Positions 8,612 through 16,467 of a stretch of 64,000 nt of DNA are shown here, in pieces. Below the pieces are notes generated by a model. It did no database searches and had not been told where the DNA came from. It saw nothing but the letters and a program-made list of their open reading frames with translations. The translations under genes were made by a program, and so were the position numbers. The stretch is taken from positions 1 to 64,000 of the forward strand of contig JBLICU010000004.1 of the NCBI GenBank assembly GCA_047632435.1, in the 5' to 3' direction. The first letter of the stretch is position 1. Every line of letters starts with the position of its first letter. Origin of the DNA: JAMZMI01 sp047632435. Its GTDB lineage: Bacteria > Bacteroidota > Bacteroidia > Cytophagales > Cyclobacteriaceae.

Positions 8612-8758
8612 ATGAAATATCTATGGGACGTCAATAAACCATCCAATTACACGTATTATTATAAATACGATGGAGCCAACCGCCTGCTTGTAGCCGACTA
8701 TAATTTCATGTCCACCTCCAGATTTGCTGATAGTTACCCCTTGTTGGCTGCAATGTGA
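8612..8758 (+). pseudogene. Fragment of an RHS/YD-repeat protein
   Basis: The frame encodes about 48 residues containing YKYDGANRLLVADYNF, which has the RHS core-repeat pattern (YDGxNRLxxAxY), preceded by a Trp-containing strand. RHS proteins are thousands of residues long, and nothing before or after this fragment continues the repeat in any frame, so it is a relic. No lipobox, signal or toxin tip domain is present. It lies in a gene-poor stretch beside short direct repeats. Confidence 0.6.
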
Positions 8759-9177
8759 GTTAAATATGAGGCATCAAGACAATAAAAAGGTTTAAGGAAA
8801 TCTGTTTTCAATAGCAAACAAGTATTTATTACCACATCAATGAATGCTATATTGAGGTTGTGAGTTTCATACCCAACCGAAAAGATTCCAGGAAATTTAA
8901 GTTGCAACGTCCACTTGTCTCAGCGTGAAAAAGATCAGTAACAACACGAAGCTTTGCCCTATGATGGCGCATTCTGATCTTGTCCTACTGTAAGACGGAA
9001 ACATTGATGCTGGAATTGTTTTTTTTTGGTACGATCATTTTTACATAATATGCATGTCCCTCGGTAGAAATAAAATATCTAAATGTGGTTGTGAAAAATT
9101 AATGAAGAAGTACGAGCTAAAATATCGCATCAGCGATGTTTGATGAATAAATGAATTTACTTTTGAATTTTAAAGCC
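8759..9177. other. Intergenic region without recognisable gene
   Basis: I see no coding region here. A small hairpin-capable sequence (ATCGCATCAGCGAT, about 9124-9137) lies close upstream of the SGNH lipoprotein gene; its meaning is unknown. Confidence 0.45.
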
Positions 9178-9930
9178 ATGATTCGAACATTCATCAGCCT
9201 TTTGATCATTTTTACTTTAAGTTTTTGCGTCGAAAAAAATGATGATTTGACTCAATCCAAAGATCTAGAAATGGTTGACAAGCAGGACTCCATACGTAGT
9301 GACACCACGGATAATCAGACCACTGCTGATTATACCTATTTGGCTTTAGGTGATTCTTATACCATTGGTGAAAGTGTGGATCAATCTGATCGCTGGCCAG
9401 TCCAGCTAGTTGATAGTTTGAAAAGTAATGGCATTTCCATTTCTGACCCGATGATTATTGCCAAAACCGGATGGACAACCAATGAACTACTCACGGCAAT
9501 ATCGGAGGCTGATGTTAAACAAACTTTTGACCTGGTTTCGCTGCTCATTGGTGTTAACAATCAATACCGAGGTTTGCTCATAGATCAACAAAAAAGAGAG
9601 TTTGAACAACTGCTGATCCACGCAATCGCTTTTGCCGGAGGGAATAGATCAAAAGTATTTGTGGTTTCCATACCTGACTATGGGGTCACGCCTTTTGGGA
9701 AAAATGGAAATCCTGATAAAATAGCTACTGAGATAGATCAATACAACGCACTCAACAAAGAGATAGCCAACCTTTATCAAATACAATATTTCGACATTAC
9801 ACCCATCTCTCGTTTGGCACTCGAAAATTCTGATTTGATTGCCAGGGATGGACTGCATCCATCTGGTCTGATGTATCAGGAATGGGTAAAATTGATATTT
9901 CCTTGGGTCAAAACGACTTTCATACCTTGA
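9178..9930 (+). CDS. SGNH/GDSL-type hydrolase lipoprotein
   Basis: From the ATG at 9178 the protein (250 residues) has a signal peptide ending in a lipobox (LSFC), an Asp/Ser-rich linker, and then an SGNH hydrolase domain: block I GDSYT (catalytic Ser), block II with Gly in AKTGWTTNELL, block III IGVNNQ (Asn) and block V DGLHPSG (catalytic Asp and His). It should be an exported, lipid-anchored esterase or lipase; the substrate is unknown. An in-frame ATG at 9151 adds nine residues before the signal and is less likely. Confidence 0.88.
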   Translation: MIRTFISLLIIFTLSFCVEKNDDLTQSKDLEMVDKQDSIRSDTTDNQTTADYTYLALGDSYTIGESVDQSDRWPVQLVDSLKSNGISISDPMIIAKTGWTTNELLTAISEADVKQTFDLVSLLIGVNNQYRGLLIDQQKREFEQLLIHAIAFAGGNRSKVFVVSIPDYGVTPFGKNGNPDKIATEIDQYNALNKEIANLYQIQYFDITPISRLALENSDLIARDGLHPSGLMYQEWVKLIFPWVKTTFIP

Positions 9931-9984
9931 AATACGAATTTCACCTTAATTCACGTTTAGCTTTTAACACAATTAAAATAGTCC

Positions 9985-9992
9985 TATTTTTG
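9985..9992 (+). promoter_or_regulatory. Possible -7 element (TATTTTTG)
   Basis: This octamer matches TAnnTTTG, 27 bp before the ATG at 10019. That would give a short leader. The -33 element is not obvious. Confidence 0.35.
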
Positions 9993-10018
9993 GTTCCAAA
10001 TTGGGTTATGCACCTTTT

Positions 10019-10945
10019 ATGAGGTTTCTAATTACGCTGCTTACATTCATCATCACTTTTACCGCTTGCAGAGATAAAGTCATCTGTCCAGCGTTTCAAA
10101 GTACCTACATATTGGATGACTCTGTCCGTATGGCGTATTATTCCTATCTATGGAAAATTGATGAAGCCGAGCGCACCAAATATTTGGCCGCACAAAATTC
10201 ATCTGGCGATACTTCCCTCACCGCCTCGCTACTACCAAGTAGCAAGAAAGATTATTATGCGCATGCGGCCCAATACATTGTTCCGGAGAGAGAAGTGAAT
10301 AAATCCAAATATGGTATTGTAAAATACGAACCCTATTGGCTTAAAAATTACCATTTGAAGACAGCACCAATGGAAAATGTACTCACGCCTGATAAAATAG
10401 TCCCTTTGATCCAAATGGATACAACACCTGTGGATGTGGGTGAGTTTTATGCCGCAGATTTCAATGATTCACTCGTGGTTGACTCTACAGCGGTGGCCAT
10501 AGCTGGTGATACAGCTCAGGCATTTGTTCTACCTACTCTGGCTCGTGCTCCGCCACCTAAAAAGAAAGCTGAAACGAAATACCTCTATGGTTATGATCCT
10601 AAGGACAAGGAGCTCAATGTCGAGCAAGATTATTACAATAAATACTTTGGCCAATATTTGATTGCAAAACAACCAAAACCAAAGCCGGAACCCATACCTG
10701 AACCAGACAGGTCATCTGGCGCACCTGATAGTACTGCTGTAAATGCAAATGAATTTATGTCTACCGGTGATTCTACTTCTGGAGATGGTTTCATAAAGCC
10801 AAAGAAGAAAAAGAAGAGTCGAGGCAAAAACAATGCAGATGATTCCTCCATAGAAGGAGACGCTGATGCTATTATAGAGGATCCAGTCATTCCTGAAGAA
10901 AAGCCGAAGGTGGTTCCTGTGGAACCAGAAGATGATGGTTTTTAA
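10019..10945 (+). CDS. Hypothetical lipoprotein with charged, low-complexity tail
   Basis: The ATG at 10019 gives a signal peptide with lipobox (TFTAC). About 300 residues follow. The first 200 contain a Tyr-rich segment (QDYYNKYFGQYL); from about residue 215 the protein becomes Pro/Lys/Glu/Asp-rich, with a run of lysines and an acidic C-terminus, suggesting a disordered tail. I do not recognise a domain. Such lipoproteins are common in the Bacteroidota envelope; a link to gliding machinery would be speculation. Confidence 0.75.
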   Translation: MRFLITLLTFIITFTACRDKVICPAFQSTYILDDSVRMAYYSYLWKIDEAERTKYLAAQNSSGDTSLTASLLPSSKKDYYAHAAQYIVPEREVNKSKYGIVKYEPYWLKNYHLKTAPMENVLTPDKIVPLIQMDTTPVDVGEFYAADFNDSLVVDSTAVAIAGDTAQAFVLPTLARAPPPKKKAETKYLYGYDPKDKELNVEQDYYNKYFGQYLIAKQPKPKPEPIPEPDRSSGAPDSTAVNANEFMSTGDSTSGDGFIKPKKKKKSRGKNNADDSSIEGDADAIIEDPVIPEEKPKVVPVEPEDDGF

Positions 10946-11067
10946 GCAAGTAATAATTGTCTTTTCCAATACAAACACATCCATCCAAAACAAGAAGATC
11001 TAACTTTTCTTACCGACATATTGTTTCTTCACCATCATTATATTTCAAATACTAAAATAGCTATAAA

Positions 11068-11640
11068 ATGAAAATCATTGACTTTATCAGTCAGCCATGG
11101 CCATGGTATGTAGCTGGTCCTATCATTTCAGTAATTATGTTTTCACTGTTACTGACAGGCAATAGATTTGGAATTTCTTCCAATTTAAGAACCATATGCT
11201 CTATTCTAGGAGCTGGAAAATCATGCGAATATTTTGACTTTGACTGGAAAAGCCAAAAGTGGAATTTGGTTTTTGCCTTGGGCATGCTGATAGGAGGTGC
11301 AATTGCTGCAGCGTTCCTGACTACTGGGGAAAGTGTTCAATTATCAGCGGCCACATTAACAGAACTCGATGCTTTTGGTGTGAGTAGACCAAATGGAAAA
11401 CTTGTTCCGGCAGAATTGTTTTCCTGGAGTGCTTTGCTCACAGCAAAAGGAATCATCATGTTGGTGCTCGGTGGTTTTTTGGTGGGGTTCGGAACCAGAT
11501 ATGCAGGTGGTTGTACCTCTGGTCATGCCATCAGCGGATTGAGTGAATTACAGTTGCCATCTCTTATTGCGGTCTTTGGATTTTTTATTGGTGGCTTGTT
11601 TGTCACATGGTTGGTTTTACCTTATCTATTCACTCTTTAA
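11068..11640 (+). CDS. YeeE/YedE family transporter, first half
   Basis: A 190-residue membrane protein with about five transmembrane segments and the family motif GGCTSGHAISG (C149), with further cysteines C44 and C53. Full-length YeeE (TsuA) has about 350 residues and takes up thiosulfate by Cys-mediated relay. Here the family is split over two genes, this one and the next, 9 bp apart. The pair should assemble into one sulfur-compound channel in the inner membrane. The substrate is inferred from the family. Confidence 0.88.
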   Translation: MKIIDFISQPWPWYVAGPIISVIMFSLLLTGNRFGISSNLRTICSILGAGKSCEYFDFDWKSQKWNLVFALGMLIGGAIAAAFLTTGESVQLSAATLTELDAFGVSRPNGKLVPAELFSWSALLTAKGIIMLVLGGFLVGFGTRYAGGCTSGHAISGLSELQLPSLIAVFGFFIGGLFVTWLVLPYLFTL

Positions 11641-11649
11641 TTCAGGGGT

Positions 11650-12063
11650 ATGAAATTTTTAAGATATATATTCTTAGGGATTATTTTTGGAATTACCCTG
11701 ACCAAAGCAGAGATCATTTCCTGGTACAGGATTTATGAAATGTTCAAATTCCAGTCCTTTCACATGTATGGTGTCATTGGTTCAGCCGTTGTTTTAGGCA
11801 TCATTGCTGTGCAGGTTATCAAAAGAACCAACATGAAATCCATTGATGGTGAGCGGATCATCATCGAGCCAAAGGAAAAAGGATTTGTGCGATACATTGT
11901 GGGTGGTACTATGTTCGGATTAGGCTGGGCATTGACAGGGGCTTGTCCGGGCCCATTGTTTATTTTATTGGGAAATGGTATTGGTGTAATTGCAGTAGTA
12001 ATTCTCTCTGCCTTGGCAGGTACTTATGCCTATGGATTGTTGAAGAACAGGTTGCCGCATTAA
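11650..12063 (+). CDS. YeeE/YedE family transporter, second half
   Basis: A 137-residue membrane protein with four hydrophobic segments and the motif TGACPGPLF (C99), the counterpart of the GGCTSGH motif in the preceding gene. Together the two match the two halves of YeeE/YedE sulfur transporters, as in PmpA/PmpB-type pairs. The gap is 9 bp and the strand is the same, so they form one transcription unit. No sulfur-oxidation or rhodanese gene is adjacent. Confidence 0.86.
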   Translation: MKFLRYIFLGIIFGITLTKAEIISWYRIYEMFKFQSFHMYGVIGSAVVLGIIAVQVIKRTNMKSIDGERIIIEPKEKGFVRYIVGGTMFGLGWALTGACPGPLFILLGNGIGVIAVVILSALAGTYAYGLLKNRLPH

Positions 12064-12112
12064 TGTCATGATAAACGAATATATTTCTAGAGGAGGATCC
12101 CCCAGCAACCCA

Positions 12113-12136
12113 GTACTTCTTGATCCCAAGAAGTAC
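12113..12136. repeat. Perfect 10-bp inverted repeat (hairpin)
   Basis: GTACTTCTTG and CAAGAAGTAC are separated by ATCC and form a perfect 10-bp stem with a 4-base loop. It lies between the convergent YeeE-type gene and leuS. No T-tract follows on either strand, so it is not a standard intrinsic terminator, though it could stabilise a 3' end. Confidence 0.55.
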
Positions 12137-12249
12137 CGAAGTAACTGAAAAGTATAATGTAAAACAGCGGTGGATAGGATTCTTTTTAACGCTTAGTAAA
12201 GCTAGCATCTACCTACCACCTACACCATACCGCATTTAGGGTATTTTTC

Positions 12250-15021
12250 TTAAACGACAATATTCACAATCTTGTCCGGAATGATGATCACCTTTTTCGG
12301 CGCTTTGCCCTCCAGCCATTTCTGAACTAATTCATTCTCCAATACTGCCTTTTCTATTTCGACATTTGGCGTCCCCGCAGCAAAAGAAATTTTCGCACGC
12401 ATCTTGCCATTGATCATGATTGGGTATTCTTTGCTATCCTCGATCAAATACTTACCATCAAAGACGGGAAATGTGGCATCAAAAATCGTTTCAGTATGTC
12501 CTAATAAGCTCCACAGCTCTTCTGAAATATGCGGAGCGTAAGCAGCAAGCAAAACAACTAAAGGCTCTAATATGGACCTCTTATTACATTTCAAGGCTCC
12601 AAGTTCATTGGTGGCGATCATGAAATTGCTTACTGAAGTATTCAATGAAAGTCTGGCCACATCGTCCTCAATTTTCTTGATTGTTCCGTGAAGAATCTTC
12701 CATTCTTCAGCAGTTGGCGCTTCATCAGAAACCACAAAGTTGGAATCCCGGTCGTGAAACAAGCTCCAGAACTTTCTCAAGAATTTCCAAACTCCTTCAA
12801 TACCATTGGTATTCCACGGTTTACTTTGTTCGATTGGCCCCAAGAACATTTCGTACATACGAAGGGTGTCCGCACCGTATCGCTCAACCAGATCATCAGG
12901 ATTCACAACGTTGTATTTGGACTTAGACATTTTTTCTACTTCCCATCCACATGCAAATTTCCCATCTTCAAGTACAAATAGAGCGTCGGCTGCATCTGTT
13001 CTAAACGACTTAAATGCGTTAATATTAAGAAGGTCGTCTTTGATGATATTTACATCAACATGAATTGGATAAGTATCAAAATCATTCCTTAGTCCATAGG
13101 TGACATATTTATTTTCATTTTTTACCCTATAAACAAAACTGGACCTTCCCTGAATCATCCCCTGATTCACCAACTTCTTGGCATATTCATCCACTTTGAT
13201 GTAACCCATATCATAAAGAAATTTCGTCCAAAAGCGAGAGTAGAGAAGGTGACCGGTGGCGTGCTCAGAGCCTCCCATATAGAAGTCGACATCCTGCCAG
13301 TATGCTAATGCTTCTTTGCCACAAAACTCCTGGTCATTATTGGGATCCATGTAGCGGAAAAAATACCAGCTTGATCCTGCCCAGCCTGGCATAGTAGTCA
13401 TCTCATATGGATGACCATCTTTCGTTTTCCAGTTGTCGGCTCGGCCTAATGGTGGTTCGCCATCTTCAGTAGGTAAAAATTTATCGACAGGAGGGAGCTC
13501 CAATGGCAGTTGGTCGTCTTCTACCAAATAAGGAACTCCATCAATGTAATAAACAGGGAAGGGTTCGCCCCAGTATCGCTGACGACCATAAACGGCATCT
13601 CGAATTTTATAATTTACTTTCAGTTTGCCAATTCCTTTGTCTTCCACAAAGGAGATGGCTTTATCAGTAGCTTCTGTATAAGTCAGTCCATTCAAAAAGC
13701 CAGAGTTAATCATCTTTCCTTCTTTGGTCGGATCTGCTACATTTTCAGTGACTTTTTGTGCGTCCAATATTTGTGGTTTGTCAAATCCAAAATGTGTAGC
13801 AAAATCGAAATCCCTCTGATCACCACTGGGAACAGACATTACAGCTCCTGTACCATATCCGGCGAGTACATAATCAGCAATGAAGATTGGCACCTTTTCT
13901 TCATTGAATGGATTGATTACATGACTCCCTGTAAATACGCCAGACACGGTTTTCACATCGCTCATTCGATCTCTTTCTGATCGGTTTTTGGCTATTTCTA
14001 CGTATTTAGCAACTTCCTCTTTTTGTTCTGGAGTAGTCAATTCATTAACCAAATCGTATTCAGGAGCAATGACCATGGTAGTCACGCCATAAATGGTATC
14101 TATTCGGGTAGTGAATACTTTGATTTTTTTGTCTGAGTTTTCAATTCGAAAATCAATTTCGGCACCAAAAGATTTCCCAATCCAATTGCGCTGCATATCC
14201 TTGATTGGGTCTGGCCAATCAAGGTTTTCCAAACCAGAGATCAACCGGTCCGCATAAGCAGTGATGCGCATGTTCCACTGAGGCATGGTTTTCTTGATCA
14301 CTGGATGGCCTCCACGTTCTGAGAAACCGTCTTTAACTTCGTCATTGGAAAGTACAGTTCCAAGTGCCGGGCACCAGTTTACGGTTGTTTCTGCAATGAA
14401 AGTGAGTCGGTATTTCAATAGGATTCGCTGCTTTTCATTTTCCGAAAGGGCATTCCACTCAGCGGCAGTAAAGGAAGCTGTGCCTTCATCACATACAGCA
14501 TTTACTTTCTTATTTCCTGAAGTTTCAAATATGGAAATCAGGGTTTCAATCTTTTCTGCTTTGTCAGCATCTTTATTATACCAGCTATTGAATATTTGCT
14601 TAAAAATCCACTGCGTCCATTTGTAATAGGAGGGTTCACTGGTTCTAAATTCCCGTGACCAGTCAAAACTGAAACCCAATTTGATCAATTGCTCCTTGTA
14701 GCGCGCGATGTTTTCATCCGTAGTTTTTGCAGGATGCTGACCGGTTTGAATGGCATATTGCTCGGCAGGCAATCCAAAAGCATCAAATCCCATAGGATGA
14801 AGCACATTGAAACCCTTTAATCTTTTATATCTTGAAATGATATCTGTAGCAATATAACCAAGCGGATGTCCCACATGAAGCCCAGCTCCCGATGGATATG
14901 GGAACATGTCGAGTACATAATATTTAGGTTTGTCCTTGTTTATTGCTACCCGATAGGTCTGGTTTTTAGTCCAGATTTCTTGCCATTTAGATTCAATGTT
15001 CGAGTGATTGTATTCCGCCAT
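12250..15021 (-). CDS. leuS: Leucine--tRNA ligase
   Basis: A 923-residue class I synthetase that charges tRNA-Leu. The HIGH-type motif lies at PYPSGAGLHVGHPLGY (near residue 42), the CP1 editing domain follows, including the T-rich VFTTRIDTIYGVT segment, and the KMSKS motif is EKMSKSKYNVV near residue 703. Length and order are normal for Bacteroidota LeuS. It stands alone, convergent with the YeeE-type pair and divergent from the following outer-membrane protein gene. Confidence 0.97.
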   Translation of the reverse strand: MAEYNHSNIESKWQEIWTKNQTYRVAINKDKPKYYVLDMFPYPSGAGLHVGHPLGYIATDIISRYKRLKGFNVLHPMGFDAFGLPAEQYAIQTGQHPAKTTDENIARYKEQLIKLGFSFDWSREFRTSEPSYYKWTQWIFKQIFNSWYNKDADKAEKIETLISIFETSGNKKVNAVCDEGTASFTAAEWNALSENEKQRILLKYRLTFIAETTVNWCPALGTVLSNDEVKDGFSERGGHPVIKKTMPQWNMRITAYADRLISGLENLDWPDPIKDMQRNWIGKSFGAEIDFRIENSDKKIKVFTTRIDTIYGVTTMVIAPEYDLVNELTTPEQKEEVAKYVEIAKNRSERDRMSDVKTVSGVFTGSHVINPFNEEKVPIFIADYVLAGYGTGAVMSVPSGDQRDFDFATHFGFDKPQILDAQKVTENVADPTKEGKMINSGFLNGLTYTEATDKAISFVEDKGIGKLKVNYKIRDAVYGRQRYWGEPFPVYYIDGVPYLVEDDQLPLELPPVDKFLPTEDGEPPLGRADNWKTKDGHPYEMTTMPGWAGSSWYFFRYMDPNNDQEFCGKEALAYWQDVDFYMGGSEHATGHLLYSRFWTKFLYDMGYIKVDEYAKKLVNQGMIQGRSSFVYRVKNENKYVTYGLRNDFDTYPIHVDVNIIKDDLLNINAFKSFRTDAADALFVLEDGKFACGWEVEKMSKSKYNVVNPDDLVERYGADTLRMYEMFLGPIEQSKPWNTNGIEGVWKFLRKFWSLFHDRDSNFVVSDEAPTAEEWKILHGTIKKIEDDVARLSLNTSVSNFMIATNELGALKCNKRSILEPLVVLLAAYAPHISEELWSLLGHTETIFDATFPVFDGKYLIEDSKEYPIMINGKMRAKISFAAGTPNVEIEKAVLENELVQKWLEGKAPKKVIIIPDKIVNIVV

Positions 15022-15137
15022 TTTGGATTTGGTGTTTTTTAAAGAGTGGCAAAGGTAAAAGATGGAAAATATTTTGGTTAACTAAGAGAAACCTTTTCTG
15101 TTGCCTTATGTCATTAGGTCAGATTAAAGCAAAATAA

Positions 15138-15986
15138 ATGAAGAGAATATATCTATCCGTTACTTTTCTGGCTACTTTATCGCTAGCTGCTCTGGCACAA
15201 GATGCTGACTCCACTGTCACAAAAGAAGTGGTGGCGCCAATAGAGGTAGTAAAACCGAAGGTTGCAGAGGTCAAACCAGAAACACCGGAGGTTAAAGCGA
15301 CTCCAGTGATAGCGAAACAAGATTCAACCATCAATCAATTGCCATCTGTCGAGCCTCCTTTGGATGGGCAACCACGAATTATCTATTATCAAGACTCGAA
15401 ACCAGAATACAAAGACAAAAGAAATGACATCAAGACACTTTCAGGGTCAATGAGTCACAGTGGTGGGTTTTTTGGAGTTTCTTTCAGGGCTTCCGAGTTT
15501 AAGGATGAAGCTGTGGTACTTGCAGGCTTTCGTACGGGTTGGATTGTGAATCGTACGCTTGGTATTGGCTTTGAAGGGCATGGTGTTATTCCCACCACCA
15601 AATTTGACGACATTGATCCAATCAGGAATACTATACTTTTAGGTGGATACGGTGGTATGTATATGGAATTAGTTGCCTTTTCCAATCAGGTTGTCCATGT
15701 CACTTTTCCAATTTCGGGAGGTGCTGGTTGGTTGGGGTATCATGAAGATTGGGATGCAGATGGTGTCAATGATCCTCGATTCAGCGGTAGTGATCCTATT
15801 ATAGATCAGGATGTGTTTTGGTACATAGAGCCAGGAGCTTCATTAGAGATGAATATTTCCAGATCATTTCGAATGGCTTTTGGTGTGAGCAAAAGATTTA
15901 CCCAAGACTTAGAATTAATCAATACAAGAAGTGCTGATTTTGAAAATCTCAACTTTTTTATCACTTTAAAACTTGGCAAGTTCTAA
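15138..15986 (+). CDS. Hypothetical outer-membrane beta-barrel protein
   Basis: The 282-residue protein has a clear signal peptide (cleavage near LAALA-QDAD), a 60-residue Pro/Val/Lys/Glu-rich linker, then a Gly- and aromatic-rich region of alternating strands (GFFGVSFRASEF, GGYGGMYMELVAF) ending in FFITLKLGKF, the terminal-strand pattern of beta-barrels. Its stop overlaps the convergent peroxiredoxin stop by 4 bp. No family is assigned with confidence. Confidence 0.75.
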   Translation: MKRIYLSVTFLATLSLAALAQDADSTVTKEVVAPIEVVKPKVAEVKPETPEVKATPVIAKQDSTINQLPSVEPPLDGQPRIIYYQDSKPEYKDKRNDIKTLSGSMSHSGGFFGVSFRASEFKDEAVVLAGFRTGWIVNRTLGIGFEGHGVIPTTKFDDIDPIRNTILLGGYGGMYMELVAFSNQVVHVTFPISGGAGWLGYHEDWDADGVNDPRFSGSDPIIDQDVFWYIEPGASLEMNISRSFRMAFGVSKRFTQDLELINTRSADFENLNFFITLKLGKF

Positions 15987-16450
15987 TCAGCTAGTTTTTT
16001 GAGTGCTGTTAAAGCTTCAGTAATGTGTTTGGTCACCTGCACTGCAGAACTGAATTCATATTGAAGCTTTCCTTTTTTGTCGAATACAAACGTAACCCGT
16101 CCGGGTATGAGTCCAAACATATTGCGCTCTACACCAAATACCTTTTCTGCTTTTCTCCCTACATCACTAAGCAATAAGAATTTGAGTCTTAGTCTTTTGG
16201 CGAAATTAAAGTGTGATTTTACTGAGTCACCACTGATTCCAAATACTTTGGCGCCAGCACTTTCAAAATCCTCAAATTGATCCCTAAATGAACATGCCTC
16301 GGCAATGCAACCAGGTGTTTCATCTTTAGGATAGAAGTAAATCACCAATGGGGTTCGGTCGATGAAATCGTGTAGCCTTACTACCTGATCATTTTGATCT
16401 CTTAAAGTGATGTCCGGTAGCACACTGCCAATAGTTAAGGTTTTACTCAT
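15983..16450 (-). CDS. Peroxiredoxin, Bcp/PrxQ type
   Basis: The ATG at 16450 gives a 155-residue thiol peroxidase that reduces H2O2 and organic peroxides. The peroxidatic Cys48 lies in YPKDETPGC and the resolving Cys53 in EAC, five residues later, as in Bcp/PrxQ. An upstream ATG (16486) would add 12 residues and overlap the RND gene by 19 bp; the shorter start leaves a 17-bp gap and begins where the family normally does. Confidence 0.9.
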   Translation of the reverse strand: MSKTLTIGSVLPDITLRDQNDQVVRLHDFIDRTPLVIYFYPKDETPGCIAEACSFRDQFEDFESAGAKVFGISGDSVKSHFNFAKRLRLKFLLLSDVGRKAEKVFGVERNMFGLIPGRVTFVFDKKGKLQYEFSSAVQVTKHITEALTALKKLAD

Positions 16451-16467
16451 AGGATACAAAACTAATG

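Noticed and set aside
7464..9177. tRNA or small RNA gene in the gene-poor stretch
   Set aside because: No cloverleaf with T-loop GTTCRA and matching acceptor stem was found by eye.
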